Shown: positions 27,088 through 37,060, counted from the first letter of the stretch. The stretch: DNA of 64,000 bases from Candidatus Burkholderia humilis (GCA_001184405.1 LFMX01000001.1:1-64000); one strand, 5' to 3'. The notes: a model not told the origin generated them from the letters alone. A program made the numbers and translations.

Positions 27088-28836
27088 AGGTCTCTCATGG
27101 CCGATTTGGCGCTGTGTCGGGTAATACGGTAAAGGTAATAAATCATACAAGCCGTGTTTTCTGACGCAGCGTGAAGCTTTTCGGACGGTTGGGACGCCGT
27201 TTTATCTTCCTTTTTAGTCATCACGAGCCGGTTTTCGTGAAACAAGTTGATGTTAACAGCGTAGTTCGTTGATTTTTATAGATTTTATATGGCGCGCCAG
27301 TTTCCTCGAGTGTTTCACGGACCATTGGCTCAGAAATCGTTGGGTCTTCGTCTACGGTGCCGCAACGTCTTCTGGCTTCGTCCCATCGACGCTAGCAAAC
27401 TCGGAATGAAAGACCTGGTGCTTCCTCACGCGCCACCTCGGAGTTGTGCGCATCTGCCTACCACCCGAGGAGCACGCCTCCCAATCGACACATCGAAGCT
27501 AAGGGGCACATGCGCCTCATTGGCAGTTGCTCCGGCTGTCCGCTTCGTTGCAGCTTCGTGTTTAGCTCTTCCGCTTCACTGTGCGCTTCCTGCACCCAGT
27601 GACATTCACAGCGATTCGACGTTTTCGAAATCGATGCGTTCACCCAGTGATTGAAGCGCCTTCCACTCATCGACCGCCGCCGACGTATTCGCCCGTCTGT
27701 TGTTATCGCTAGCAAACGCCGCAAACGCCGATTGCGGTAGCTTGCCTCTCACGTCTTCGCGACGCTGTATTGATAGTCTGGTCCGCATTGGGCGACTTCC
27801 CAGGCTTTTTCTCCGCGTCCCGCCACGGCTCGACGCGTCCCGTTGCATGACGCTTTCCTTGATTCAATCGGCAGCTACCAGGGTACGCTCCGGTCGATGT
27901 TGGCAAACTCTCTATCACTCCCTAGCGAAGCGTTCGAACTTACGAGGCTCGGCCGAAGTACTGCGTGCATCCGCTTGCCGGGCACCGTGCTCGCGGTCGA
28001 TCTTGCGCTTACCGGGCAGCGCGGGTGAAAACGACTAATTGCCGGACGAAGCGGAACGCGTGGGATGCTCGACCGGTGCAGCTGAAGAACTCGTCATAAA
28101 GCTCTGACGGAGAAAAGTTTCGCGTTCTTCGACGCTGCATTTTGTGTTTCCACTGGAGACACGGGATCGTCACTGCAAGGAAAAGCCGAGCTTCTGCGGT
28201 GCGTGCCGTTGCCGTTGCCGTTGCCGATGTCGCTTGCAGCGAACTAGTCTTATCGGCAAGGCGAGCGCAGCGGGCTAAATTTTTTGCTGCGCGCTTCTGA
28301 CCGTGGCGATCTCAGCGCAGCGATCTCCGTGTATCCACTGGAGACACAACCAATTTACCGAAGACGAAGGGGCGAGCGTTCGATAACCGCTTTTTCTTGT
28401 CACGTGCGAATTCGCTTGCAGGCGAAACATCTCTTTGAGGCCAAAGTCTTTACGCGCGAAAGGACCGACGATCGATCATCTCTGCAACGCTAACTTTGAT
28501 CGCCAATACCCAACTACTCTTGCGCTCAATGAAAAAGAGAAAGAAAGACGCACTGACGCACTGTCACCTAGCGTTCGCAACGCGTGTCTCCAGTGGAGAC
28601 ACGCCGAATACAGATCATCGCGGACCAGACATCGGCCATCTACCGGCATCACGTTAACGTCCGGACACCCGTGGGCATGCTTGCGGCATGCACCGACTGC
28701 ACCTATCGAGCCTTAAATCATCCGCCCCGGAAAACCGTGGTCAAACTTAACACCGGCCCGTGAGCGCGGTCCAATACTCTACGCCTCCAAACACCACCTC
28801 CTGACGCATGTGTCTCCACCGGAGACACACAATAGA
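27088..28836. other. About 1.7 kb gene-poor region
   Basis: No frame has convincing protein character. Notable content: four palindromes (28144-28828, separate entry) and a TTGCCG microsatellite (about 28205-28230, four units). Probably a heavily decayed or regulatory region next to the low-GC operon. Confidence 0.5.
28144..28828. repeat. Four spaced 19-bp palindromes GTGTCTCCASTGGAGACAC
   Basis: Positions 28144-28162 (GTGTTTCCACTGGAGACAC), 28329-28347 (GTGTATCCACTGGAGACAC), 28584-28602 (GTGTCTCCAGTGGAGACAC, perfect, extended by C/G), 28810-28828 (GTGTCTCCACCGGAGACAC, extended). Spacing 185, 255 and 226 bp. Not seen elsewhere in the window. Confidence 0.85.
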
Positions 28837-28967
28837 AAGCCAATCGGGATAGGGGCAGGCCTCGCGGCCCGGCCCCTCCCACACCACCGTGCGTACGGGT
28901 CCGTACACGGCGGTTCGGATCAGTTAATTGGCGCTGGACCGACCGACGGCAGGCCCAGCGAACGGAA
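28837..28967 (-). mobile_element. Group IIC intron, 3' fragment
   Basis: On the minus strand it reads TCCGTTCGCTGGGCC ... domain V ... CTATCCCGATTGGCTT, matching 25190-25324 with about one mismatch. Only the intron 3' portion (end of the coding region or domain IV to VI) is present; it truncates the CapA-like gene that follows on the same strand. Confidence 0.75.
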
Positions 28968-29525
28968 GCCAAGCACTGATGCGTTGGGTTGGGTTTTAAT
29001 AACTCTCGAGGTATTATCTAATCCACTTACTCCGCAATCTAATGCATGATTATTACATAATGAAAAAACCTTTTGTCCCAAAACCCTTTCCCAGGGACGC
29101 AAAATATCAAGTGAACTATTGAATGTCTCCATTGCATACTTTGGTATTGCATGTCCCGATGAGATTGGGGTTTCTAGATTTAGAATGATACAGTCTGCAT
29201 CATAAAAAAATCTGAAAACAGAATCAGTAAGATAATTAATCGCTGATCCTGGGGTAAAAAGTATATCGCCAACAAAGGCTATAGTTATTTCTGCGCCTCC
29301 GGTTTCATATTGTTTTTTGTGATTGAGGTTGTGATATGTATTGACATATCGACTTGCTTTCGAAAAGTGATTAATGCACTCATCATCAAGCGTAGTTTGG
29401 CAAGGAAATCTACTTTTCAAGAGATAGGCAATTTCTTTATGAATACATTTAGATGGCCACCGACCATCTTCAAGATGAAGGTGGCGATAAAATCCCTCGA
29501 ACCATTTTCGTAATATTCTAGCCAT
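28968..29525 (-). pseudogene. CapA-like (PGA_cap) metallophosphatase-fold protein, 3' truncated
   Basis: ATG 29525 gives a helical N-terminus and then the start of a CapA/PGA_cap domain: ITIAFVGDILFTPGSAINYL (GD motif), CIILNLETPISSGHAIPKYA (NLE motif) and VFSLCNNHALDCGVSGLDNT (NNHA.D.G motif). The family normally continues about 150-200 residues with a GHxHH-type motif; here the frame enters group II intron sequence at about 28967. The gene is clearly richer in A+T than the surrounding chromosome. Last gene of a minus-strand operon starting at 32571. Confidence 0.75.
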
Positions 29526-29614
29526 TCAGTTCTCACATGTTGTCGTAGACCAAAATTTATCCGACTTGTGTACCATGAGTGACTACATTGGCTTAAGTAG
29601 CGATCTGCGATCTT

Positions 29615-31063
29615 TTAATTAACTGGTTGATTCCTCTGGTTAATCGAAGTGCGCAAACTCAGAACATGAAAGCGTAATGTCATCAGCAGCGCGACAGTGG
29701 CAAGCCCGATTGCGAGCCCCCACCACAACCCACGCACGCCAAAGTCGAAGGGGAGTGCTAACGTGTAGCTAATTGGAAACGCTATGCCCCAGTAACCTAA
29801 GGCTGAGATGATCATCGGGACGCGTGTATCCTTCAATCCTCGCAAACAACCTGAGGCGATCGTTTGCATACCGTCGACTATCTGGAACACTGCTGTGACG
29901 ACCAGCAGTGAAGTGGCGAGATCCACAGTTTCAGAGTTGTGTGGATCACCGGTATGTAGATAAAGCCCGACGATCCGATCACGCACTAAGACTAGCACTA
30001 AAGCCGACAGCGTCATGAAACAGACTCCGAGCACGAACGCGGCGAAGCCTGCTCGTCGAGCAGCTAGAGGATAACCAGCTCCAGAGAAAAAACTGATGCG
30101 CACGTTCGCTGCCTGACCAATAGCGACTGGCACCACCAACCCAACCGAGGCAATGCTAATTGCGATCTGATTCGAGGCGAGCGACGACGTACCGAGTATT
30201 CCGACGACCATGCCGACGGCAAGAAAAAGCATTGTCTCGACGCCGTAAATGATTGCAACCGGCCAGCCGATTTCAAGCAGCTCGCGCATTATCGTCATGC
30301 TCGGCAACGCCAAGACCGCGAAGTGCCGGAAGTGACGCTGCATATGCAGCAGCGTTATCAGCGTGAGCGCGGATAACCAGACGGTGAAAGTTGTCGCGGT
30401 CGCCGGTCCGAGGAAACCCATGCGGGGCAGCCCCCACATACCGTGAATCAGTCCGTAGCTAAGGAAACCATTGATAAAGCCCCCTCCGAGCGCCACCCAC
30501 AACAACCATTTTGCAGCACCAATCGCGGGAAGGAACGAGCGCATCAATCCGGTTGCGATTAGGCTACCGGCGGTGGCCCAACGCAACACGCCCGTATATT
30601 CGACGATGTCTTGCACAAGTAGCGCGGGCGTACCCACCGCGAGCAAAATCGGATTCGCAAACGACAGCAGTACGAACGCAGATATCGATAGCAATAACGA
30701 CAACAGGAAGCCGGTCCAGTAGATATCAGGTACACGCTGTTCATCTTGGGCGCCATGCGCATGAGAAACGCTTACGCTGACCGAAGTCAGTACTCCCTGC
30801 AGCAACGAAACCACAGTGAAAAATAGATTCGCACCGAAACCACCCGCTGCAAGAGCACCAGAGCCGAGCGAGCCGAGCAACAGTGCATCGGTTATGCTCA
30901 TCCCAACTTGCGATAGCTGAGCGATGGCAAGCGGTGCGGCAAGGAGGGCCGTGTCGACAGCATGGCAAGGCAACGACGGCTCAGCTACGGCAGCTCGAGA
31001 GAAAACAGTGCGCCGTAACTGAGATTGACAGGAGTCGATCGTAGTTTTTTTGTCGATAATCAC
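29615..31063 (-). CDS. MATE-family multidrug/toxin exporter
   Basis: Intact membrane protein of about 482 residues from a likely GTG start at 31063, placed 11 bp after the SDR stop and preceded by GAGGGA; the longer open frame upstream is antisense to the SDR. Two MatE repeats: LAAPLAIAQLSQVGMSITDA opens the first; the second begins at LEIGWPVAIIYGVETMLFLA. Helices such as GGFGANLFFTVVSLLQGVLT and GQAANVRISFFSGAG are typical NorM-like residues. MATE proteins export cationic drugs or secondary metabolites with H+/Na+. In this operon it is the obvious candidate to export the product. Confidence 0.88.
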   Translation of the reverse strand: MIIDKKTTIDSCQSQLRRTVFSRAAVAEPSLPCHAVDTALLAAPLAIAQLSQVGMSITDALLLGSLGSGALAAGGFGANLFFTVVSLLQGVLTSVSVSVSHAHGAQDEQRVPDIYWTGFLLSLLLSISAFVLLSFANPILLAVGTPALLVQDIVEYTGVLRWATAGSLIATGLMRSFLPAIGAAKWLLWVALGGGFINGFLSYGLIHGMWGLPRMGFLGPATATTFTVWLSALTLITLLHMQRHFRHFAVLALPSMTIMRELLEIGWPVAIIYGVETMLFLAVGMVVGILGTSSLASNQIAISIASVGLVVPVAIGQAANVRISFFSGAGYPLAARRAGFAAFVLGVCFMTLSALVLVLVRDRIVGLYLHTGDPHNSETVDLATSLLVVTAVFQIVDGMQTIASGCLRGLKDTRVPMIISALGYWGIAFPISYTLALPFDFGVRGLWWGLAIGLATVALLMTLRFHVLSLRTSINQRNQPVN

Positions 31064-31073
31064 GCGACATCCC

Positions 31074-31814
31074 TCAGTGCAGAACAAGATCGACCGATGC
31101 CGATGATGTACCCGCATACTCAAGGACCAAGGCGACCGCGTTAGCCATGGTTTCGGGCGAGATGGTACGGACACCGCTCTCGGGTTGCGGCCTGAGTACC
31201 TCGACTTGGTAGGGTGCGATAGTGCAAACGTGCACCGGCATCTCACGCAGCTCTTCACGAATGCTGTGCGAAAAGCCCTGGATTGCCCACTTAGAGGCTG
31301 CATAGCATGCCCCCCCGGGGAGGCTGGCAAGTCCGGCAATCGAGGAAATATTGAGTACCACGGCGTTCGAGGTTGCCTTAAAATATGGCAAAGCAAGACG
31401 GGTCAGGTACGCTGGCACCTGTACGTTGTTGATGCACAGGATCTCAGCGAGCTTTCTATGATCAACGCTCTCTAATGTGCAAAAGTTAAAAGTGCCGGCG
31501 TTGTTGATCAGCACGTCGATGCCACCCATGGCAGTTACCGAAAAATCGATCAGTTGGCGGCACACTTCTTCACTAGCAAGGTCACCGCTCCAAACATGAA
31601 GAGCGTGGTCCAACGCCGAATTGGAGGTGAGAGCCTTCAATTTTTGCCTGTCTCTTCCTGCAGCAACAAGTTGCGCACCAGATTTCAGCAAATGTTCGGC
31701 GATAGCAAATCCGATCAGTCCGGAAGCGCCGGTAAGAACAATTTTCGATTCGGATAGCATTGGCGATCCATCCATATAGCGTGTCATAAACGGAGCCGGA
31801 AACGTGCACAGCAC
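31074..31814 (-). CDS. Short-chain dehydrogenase/reductase
   Basis: SDR of about 230-246 residues. KIVLTGASGLIGFAIAEHLL is the TGxxxGxG cofactor loop, VLINNAGTF the NNAG motif, NISSIAGLASLPGGACYAASK supplies catalytic Ser and YxxxK, and IAPYQVEV the region after the active site. The start is uncertain: ATG at 31814, 31787 or 31757 are all in frame; the third directly precedes the cofactor-binding strand. It lies 38 bp after the small peptide gene and 11 bp before the MATE gene on the same strand. An oxidoreductase in a small biosynthetic operon is plausible; the substrate cannot be told. Confidence 0.88.
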   Translation of the reverse strand: MLCTFPAPFMTRYMDGSPMLSESKIVLTGASGLIGFAIAEHLLKSGAQLVAAGRDRQKLKALTSNSALDHALHVWSGDLASEEVCRQLIDFSVTAMGGIDVLINNAGTFNFCTLESVDHRKLAEILCINNVQVPAYLTRLALPYFKATSNAVVLNISSIAGLASLPGGACYAASKWAIQGFSHSIREELREMPVHVCTIAPYQVEVLRPQPESGVRTISPETMANAVALVLEYAGTSSASVDLVLH

Positions 31815-31851
31815 GACACCGGCCCTGTTTTCACTTATCGCTTATCAGATT

Positions 31852-32022
31852 TTAGTCTTCCTGATTGGCGCCTTCGGCCACACAGGACCGGCATCCCCAG
31901 CCGATGACACGGCCTGCTTCGCTGCCAGACAGCGTACGGGGCACGGCGCCAGCCAACGCGACATCCACGGCGAAGGGAGCGAGGATCAAGGCTTCAAGAT
32001 CGTTGATTTCAGTTGCATTCAT
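31852..32022 (-). CDS. 56-aa peptide, possible RiPP precursor
   Basis: ATG 32022, overlapping the stop of the upstream gene by 4 bp and preceded at about 8 nt by GTGGAG, opens a 56-codon frame. The product has an acidic, hydrophobic N-terminal helix (NATEINDLEALILAPFAVDV), a middle with Ala/Gly and a short tail GRVIGWGCRSCVAEGANQED with a Cys-X-X-Cys pair. Leader plus short Cys-containing core, with an oxidoreductase and an exporter immediately downstream, resembles a ribosomally made modified-peptide cluster; no known family was recognised and the function is inference only. Confidence 0.55.
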   Translation of the reverse strand: MNATEINDLEALILAPFAVDVALAGAVPRTLSGSEAGRVIGWGCRSCVAEGANQED

Positions 32023-32571
32023 GGTATTTCTCCACTGGTTAACATAGACAAAGTATCACCGCTTTGTGCGGTGGCAAAGTTAGGACCAAGCCCGGGCAAA
32101 GTCCTAATACGATTCGCTACCCTAGCCCTCACATAAGCGCTTGGGTCATGGCAGACCATGGTAGCGAGAAGGTTGGCGTAACCGGCCTCATGAGATTGCT
32201 CCGCATATTTTAGTGATGCCTCAAAGGCGATAGCGCGTATTTCGTCTTTACGACTATGCAAGGCCACATCCAACACTAATTGACGGCTTTTTGCATTTCC
32301 AAAGGTCATTAATCCATGAAAAAGCGATTTCTGAGTATTATAGCGTTCAATGCGTCCATTTTTGATGTGTGCTTCAATCTGATTTGCCTGATTCGATATT
32401 TCCATACGAAATTCGTATTGGCGCGAAGTTTGATCTGGCTGCACAATTAAATTTAGAGATGCTGAAAGTTCATCCGGTGGATACTGGATATGCACGTCCT
32501 TGTTTTTAGCATAAAACATTACCTTTCCCGGCGACAAAATACGTTCACCGCAGTAGTCAAGTGTAGCACAT
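32019..32571 (-). pseudogene. Unrecognised protein, 5' end lost at 119-bp repeat
   Basis: Open frame of about 184 codons reading out of the 119-bp repeat. The genuine part (from about 32571) has an N-terminal beta region (GKVMFYAKNKDVHIQYPPDE, SRQYEFRMEISNQANQIEAH) and a helical C-terminus (KDEIRAIAFEASLKYAEQSH, VCHDPSAYVRARVANRIRTL) with HEAT-repeat-like helix pairs. The ATG offered by the repeat (32693) is accidental, so the original 5' end is missing. It is translationally coupled (ATGA) to the 56-aa peptide, suggesting a joint role, perhaps a modifying or maturation partner. Lower GC than the flanking chromosome. Confidence 0.5.
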
Positions 32572-32690
32572 CCCATCAGGGACAGCGAGCAAAAGTGTCT
32601 CGCGTGAAAAGTCCGAATGTACGGGTGCAACCTTCCTCTTCTTGCTGTCACGGAATGAAAGCTTGGCAAACTGGAGGCGTCCATGTACGG
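32572..32690 (-). repeat. 119-bp dispersed repeat, copy 3 (inverted)
   Basis: Reverse complement of 4720-4838. Its CCCATCAGGGA end abuts the truncated gene of the low-GC operon, so all three copies lie at breakpoints. Between it and ubiD (32691-33180) no gene is supported. Confidence 0.9.
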
Positions 32691-33180
32691 CATCGGGGAT
32701 ACGGCATGCCCCGTCTGGAAAGCCGAACCGGAAAACTACGCCCGGAATGCGCGGCACGAACAGCATGCCCTGGTACGCAGATGGCTTTCCACGCGAAAAA
32801 CCGGCGTCTGAAACGCCGGCAGTGACATTCAACCGCCATGAATCGCCGTGCAGGGATCGGCGCAGGCGACGCACTTGCGTCTGAACAAAAACCTGAGGCA
32901 GTGGTAAAAAGTTGCAAAACCTGCAATCAATGTCGAGCGATTCTAGCAGGGTTTAATGATCCGTTAATGCTATGCGCCGCCATTTAAATTACTTACAGTT
33001 ATAAAGAGCCGGTAATTTGAGCGGAAAGACACGTAGCAGAGGGCTTGACCAGTAGATTTCGCTGAATGTCATTAAACGTACGGACGGCGTCGCAGGTAAA
33101 ATCGACAATCGCTTAGCGCGCAGCCGTCCGCTCTCTCGAGCGCCCTCGAATCTTTCTCTCGCGTCCTTCTCCGACAATCG

Positions 33181-34777
33181 ATGAAATACAAAGATCTGCG
33201 CGACTTCACCGCCCGCCTCGAAGCGCTCGGTGAGCTGCGCCGCATTCGGCAGCCCGTTTCCCCCGTTCTCGAAATCACCGAACTGTCCGACCGCGTGTTG
33301 CGCGCGGGCGGCCCGGCGCTGCTCTTCGAGAAACCCACCGGCTTCGACATGCCGGTGCTCGCGAATCTGTTCGGCACGACGCGGCGCGTGGCGCTGGGCA
33401 TGGGAATCGAAACGGAGGCGCAGCGCGGCTCTGACGTGAGTCTCGGCAGCGATGTCGCCGCGCTGAGTTCGCTGCGCGATGTCGGCCGGCTGCTCTCCGC
33501 GCTGAAAGAGCCGGAACCGCCGAAGGGCCTGAAAGACGCCGGCAAGCTGCTCTCGCTTGCCAAGGCCGTGTGGGACATGGCGCCGAAGGCGGTCAGCGCG
33601 TCGCCTTGCCAGGAAATCGTGTGGGAAGGCAATGACGTCGATCTGAACCGCCTGCCGATTCAAACCTGCTGGCCCGGCGATGCAGGTCCGCTTCTCACCT
33701 GGGGCCTCACCGTCACACGCGGGCCGAACAAGCCGCGCCAAAATCTCGGCATCTACCGCCAGCAGCTCATCGGGCGCAACAAACTCATCATGCGTTGGCT
33801 CGCGCATCGCGGCGGCGCGCTCGATTTCCGCGAGTTCGCGCTCGCCAATCCGGGCAAGCCGTATCCGGTCGCCGTCGTGCTCGGTTGCGATCCCGCGACG
33901 ATTCTCGGCGCGGTCACGCCCGTGCCGGATTCGCTGTCGGAGTATCAGTTCGCCGGATTGTTGCGCGGATCGCGCACCGAGCTCGCGAAGTGCCTGACGC
34001 CCGGCGTTGATCTGCAAGTGCCCGCGCGCGCGGAAATCTTGCTCGAAGGGTTTATCTATCCGCAAACCGGCGTGGTGCCGGAAGCGCCCGAAGGCGCGCC
34101 GCCGCATCCATCGGCGGGAGCGAGCGCGAAATACGAGCACGCGCTCGAAGAACCGTACGGCGACCACACCGGCTACTACAACGAACAGGAATGGTTTCCG
34201 GTCTTCACCGTCGAGAAGATCACCATGCGCCGCGACGCCCTCTTCCATTCGACCTCTACACCGGCAAACCGCCCGACGAGCCCACCGTGCTCGACGTCGC
34301 GCTGAACAAAGTCTTCGTGCCGCTGTTGCAGAAGCAGTTCACCGAAATCACCGACTTCTATCTGCCGCCCGAAGGTTACAGCTATCGCATGGCGATCGTG
34401 CAAATGAAGAAGAGCTACGCCGGCCACGCCAAGCGCGTGATGTTCGGCGTGTGGAGCTTCCTGCGGCAGTTCATGTACACGAAGTTCATCGTCGTCGTGG
34501 ATGAAGACGTCAACGTGCGTGATTAGAACGAAGTGATCTGGGCGATCACCACGCGCGTCGATCCCACGCGCGATACGGCATGGTCGATAACACGCCGATC
34601 GATTATCTGGATTTCGCGTCGCCGGTGGCGGGTCTCGGCTCGAAGATGGGACTCGACGCCACCAACAAGTGGCCCGGCGAGACGAACCGCGAGTGGGACC
34701 GCCCGATCGTGATGGATGCGGCAGTGAAGCGGCGCGTCGACGATCTGTGGATCGAAATCGGACTGGATAAAAAATGA
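33181..34777 (+). pseudogene. ubiD: UbiD-family decarboxylase, two frameshifts and one nonsense codon
   Basis: 4-hydroxy-3-polyprenylbenzoate decarboxylase of the ubiquinone pathway, which uses prenylated FMN from UbiX. The N-terminal 350 residues are intact ([36 protein letters not shown] start; [20 protein letters not shown] with the prFMN/metal-binding E..R region). The frame shifts near 34240 into [20 protein letters not shown] and [20 protein letters not shown], meets TAG at 34524 where Trp is expected ([20 protein letters not shown]), and shifts again near 34575 to [20 protein letters not shown]. Its end overlaps the asparaginase start. If no second ubiD exists, ubiquinone synthesis would be affected. 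Confidence 0.93.
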
Positions 34778-35756
34778 TCGCAGCTACGCTCTATCGAGGC
34801 GATGTCATCGAGAACACGCACGCGGCACATGTCGCCGTCATCGATGCAAGCGGGCGCCTGCTGTATTCGTTTGGCGATCCACATCGCGTGACCTTGCCGC
34901 GCTCGGCGGCGAAGCCCGCGCAGGCGCTCGCCGTCATCGAAACGGGCGCGCTCGAACGCTTTGGTTTCGACGATGCCGATTTCGCGCTGATGTGCACATC
35001 GCATAGCAGCGAGCCGCGTCATATCGAACGCGCGCGCTCGATGCTCGCGAAGGCGCACGCAAGCGAAAGCGATCTGCGCTGCGGCGGTCATCCGCCCATT
35101 TCCGATGCCGTTTTCCGCGACTGGATCAGACGCGATTTCACACTGACGCCCGTGTGCAGCAACTGCTCCGGCAAGCACCCCGGCATGCTCGCGGGCGCAC
35201 GCGCGATGGGCGCGGCGCTCGACGATTACCACTTGCCCGCGCATCCCTTGCAGGCACACGTCAAACGCACGATGGCGCGGCTCATCGATCTGGACGAAGC
35301 CAACGTGCAATGGGCGATCGACGGCTGCAATCTGCCGACGCCCGCGTTCCCGCTCGATCGTCTCGCGCGCCTGTTCGCCAAAATCGCCGTTGCGCCCGAC
35401 GGCTCGCCGCTCGCGCGCATCCATCGTGCGATGACGACGTATCCCGAACTCGTCGCGGGCAAAGGACGCTTCTGCACGCTCCTGATGCGCGCGTTCGATG
35501 GCGCGCTCGTCGGCAAGACCGGCGCTGACGCGATCAACGTGCGGCGCCCGAAGGCGTGATTGGCATCGCGGCGAAGGTGGAAGACGGCAACACCGCGGTG
35601 TTCAATGCGGTCGTCGTGCATGTGCTCGATGCGCTCGGCATCGGCACACAACAACAACGCGATGCGCTCGGCGCGTTCCGCAATCCGCCCGTGCGCAATA
35701 CGATGGGCGTGCCGACCGGCGGTCTGCACGTGAGCTTCACGCTGGATAAACGATAA
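34774..35756 (+). pseudogene. Asparaginase II family protein, one frameshift
   Basis: ATG 34774 overlaps the ubiD TGA. The protein is an L-asparaginase II (the Rhizobium etli AnsA-like, thermolabile class): HRVTLPRSAAKPAQALAVIE, LMCTSHSSEPRHIERA, SNCSGKHPGMLAGARAMG with the conserved C-SGKH motif, and VQWAIDGCNLPTPAFPLDRL. Near 35535 one indel shifts the frame; the C-terminus GVIGIAAKVEDGNTAVFNAV and RNTMGVPTGGLHVSF follows in the next frame. Such enzymes hydrolyse asparagine to aspartate and ammonia. The single lesion could be sequencing error, but neighbours carry unambiguous nonsense changes. Confidence 0.9.
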
Positions 35757-35759
35757 AAA

Positions 35760-36425
35760 ATGCATTCGTGGTCGCTGTTGTCGGACGGCTTTTTTCTGTC
35801 GCTGTCGCTGTGTCTGGATATCGGGATCGCCAATATCGCGATCATTTCGCTGACGCTCACGCATGGTTTCAAGCCGGGCCTCGTGCTCGGTCTCGGCACG
35901 TGTTTCGGCGATCTGTTCTATGCGGCGCTCGCGGGCATGTCGGCGCTGCTCCAGTTTTCGGCGGTGCGCTGGGTCGTGTGGATCGGCGGCGCGATCGTGC
36001 TGCTCTTTCTCACCTGGAAGATGGCGCGCGAGGCGCTCAGTCCGGCGTCTGCGCCGCCCGTCGAAGGCGAAGTGGAAGATGCGCGCGTGCCGCGGCAGAG
36101 TCATCTGCAGAGCTTTTTGCGCGGATGTCTGCTGGCAGTGTCATCGTCGAGTGCGATTTTGTGGTTTGCGGCGGTAGGCAGCGCGCTGATCGCCAAAGCC
36201 GGCGCGACGAACGCCATGAACGCGTCCGTGTTTCTGATCGGCTTTTTCTGCGGCGGACTCGGCTGGACGATCTTTATCTGCACGCTCGCGAGTCACGGAC
36301 GCAAACGCGCCGGTACGCAACTGCTGCGTGCGTGTCATGTGATGTCGGCAGTGCTGTTTGCGTATTTCGCGTACAGCGTGATCGTGAACGGTTATCGCGA
36401 TCTCATCGTTCACGCGACGTCATAA
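35760..36425 (+). CDS. LysE-family translocator
   Basis: Intact 221-residue exporter with about six transmembrane helices: MHSWSLLSDGFFLSLSLCLD start, IGIANIAIISLTLTHGFKPG (N-I-A-I-type first motif with HGF.PG), GLGTCFGDLFYAALAGMSAL, and late helices SVFLIGFFCGGLGWTIFICT. A charged cytoplasmic loop lies around residues 105-120. The start is 3 bp after the asparaginase stop, so it is probably co-transcribed; amino-acid efflux next to asparaginase is a sensible pairing. Ends at a bidirectional terminator. Confidence 0.88.
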   Translation: MHSWSLLSDGFFLSLSLCLDIGIANIAIISLTLTHGFKPGLVLGLGTCFGDLFYAALAGMSALLQFSAVRWVVWIGGAIVLLFLTWKMAREALSPASAPPVEGEVEDARVPRQSHLQSFLRGCLLAVSSSSAILWFAAVGSALIAKAGATNAMNASVFLIGFFCGGLGWTIFICTLASHGRKRAGTQLLRACHVMSAVLFAYFAYSVIVNGYRDLIVHATS

Positions 36426-36455
36426 AAAAAGCGATGCGGTGTTCGCATCGCTTCT
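36424..36455. terminator. Bidirectional terminator
   Basis: AAAAAAAGCGATGCGGTGTTCGCATCGCTTCTTG: stem AAGCGATGCG / CGCATCGCTT, flanked by A-run and T-rich side, between the convergent LysE and PXPV-type genes. Confidence 0.85.
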
Positions 36456-36485
36456 TGCATGTTGGACCGGCCGTGATTCACCGAA

Positions 36486-36784
36486 TCAACGATGCCAATA
36501 ACCCGGTCCATGCCAATAGTAGCCGTGATGACGGTAATACGGACGCCCGTAATACCGTAGCCACCATAACCACCGACCACCACGGCAGGCGGCGGCGCAT
36601 ACACGACGGGCGGCGGAGGCGGCGAGTAGTACACCGGCGGCGCGACATAAACGGACGCGGGCGCCGCATAAACCGGATACGACGGCACCCCGACGCCGAT
36701 CCCCACGGAAACATGCGCCTGCGCCACGCCGACAAACCCGGCGCCGAGCGCAACCGCGACCAATACACCACTGAGCTTTTTCAC
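36486..36784 (-). pseudogene. Secreted Pro/Val/Tyr-rich (PXPV-type) protein, frameshifted
   Basis: ATG 36784 starts MKKLSGVLVAVALGAGFVGV with an AQA cleavage site, then VSVGIGVGVPSYPVYAAPAS, a VYVAPPVYYSPPPPP low-complexity region and GGYGGY. Near 36560 the frame is shifted; the expected end RPYYRHHGYYWHGPGYWHR lies in the adjacent frame ending at 36486. Small secreted PXPV-repeat proteins are common in Burkholderiaceae, of unknown function. GAGGCGAGGAGAACG upstream supplies the ribosome-binding site. Confidence 0.8.
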
Positions 36785-37028
36785 TTTCGTTCTCCTCGCC
36801 TCTTTCGGCCGGTCCTTCCGGCGCGACGGGCAGTATCAACTCAATTTAACGAAAAGCACAACCGTTGCCGAATCGATTTGTTGCAAATTGCAAGTTCCTT
36901 AACGCGGCGAATAAGGTGAAAGCTTTCTGGCGGCCCAAGGTGCCCGAACATTGCGGCTTTCGAGCGCTTACGCCACGTGCCGATGAAAGATCGTTCGCTG
37001 AAAGTAACGCTAATTTACAAATAAACGA

Positions 37029-37060
37029 AAATACCCCGCCGGCCGCGCGATCAGGCGGGG
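37029..37060 (-). terminator. Terminator of the small gene at 37101
   Basis: Minus strand GCCCCGCC...GGCGGGGTATTTTCG: 7-bp GC stem (CCCCGCC/GGCGGGG) and T-rich end, 40 bp downstream of the 37101 stop. Confidence 0.6.

Noticed and set aside
27289..27654. 121-aa plus-strand frame
   Set aside because: Low-complexity Leu/Pro/Ser composition, no ribosome-binding site, no family; treated as non-coding.
28144..28828. CRISPR array
   Set aside because: Repeats are only 19 bp, imperfect, and intervals are 160-240 bp with no spacers of constant size or cas genes.
32690..32830. Short plus-strand frame starting at the 119-bp repeat
   Set aside because: Start codon derives from the repeat and no family or ribosome-binding site supports it.
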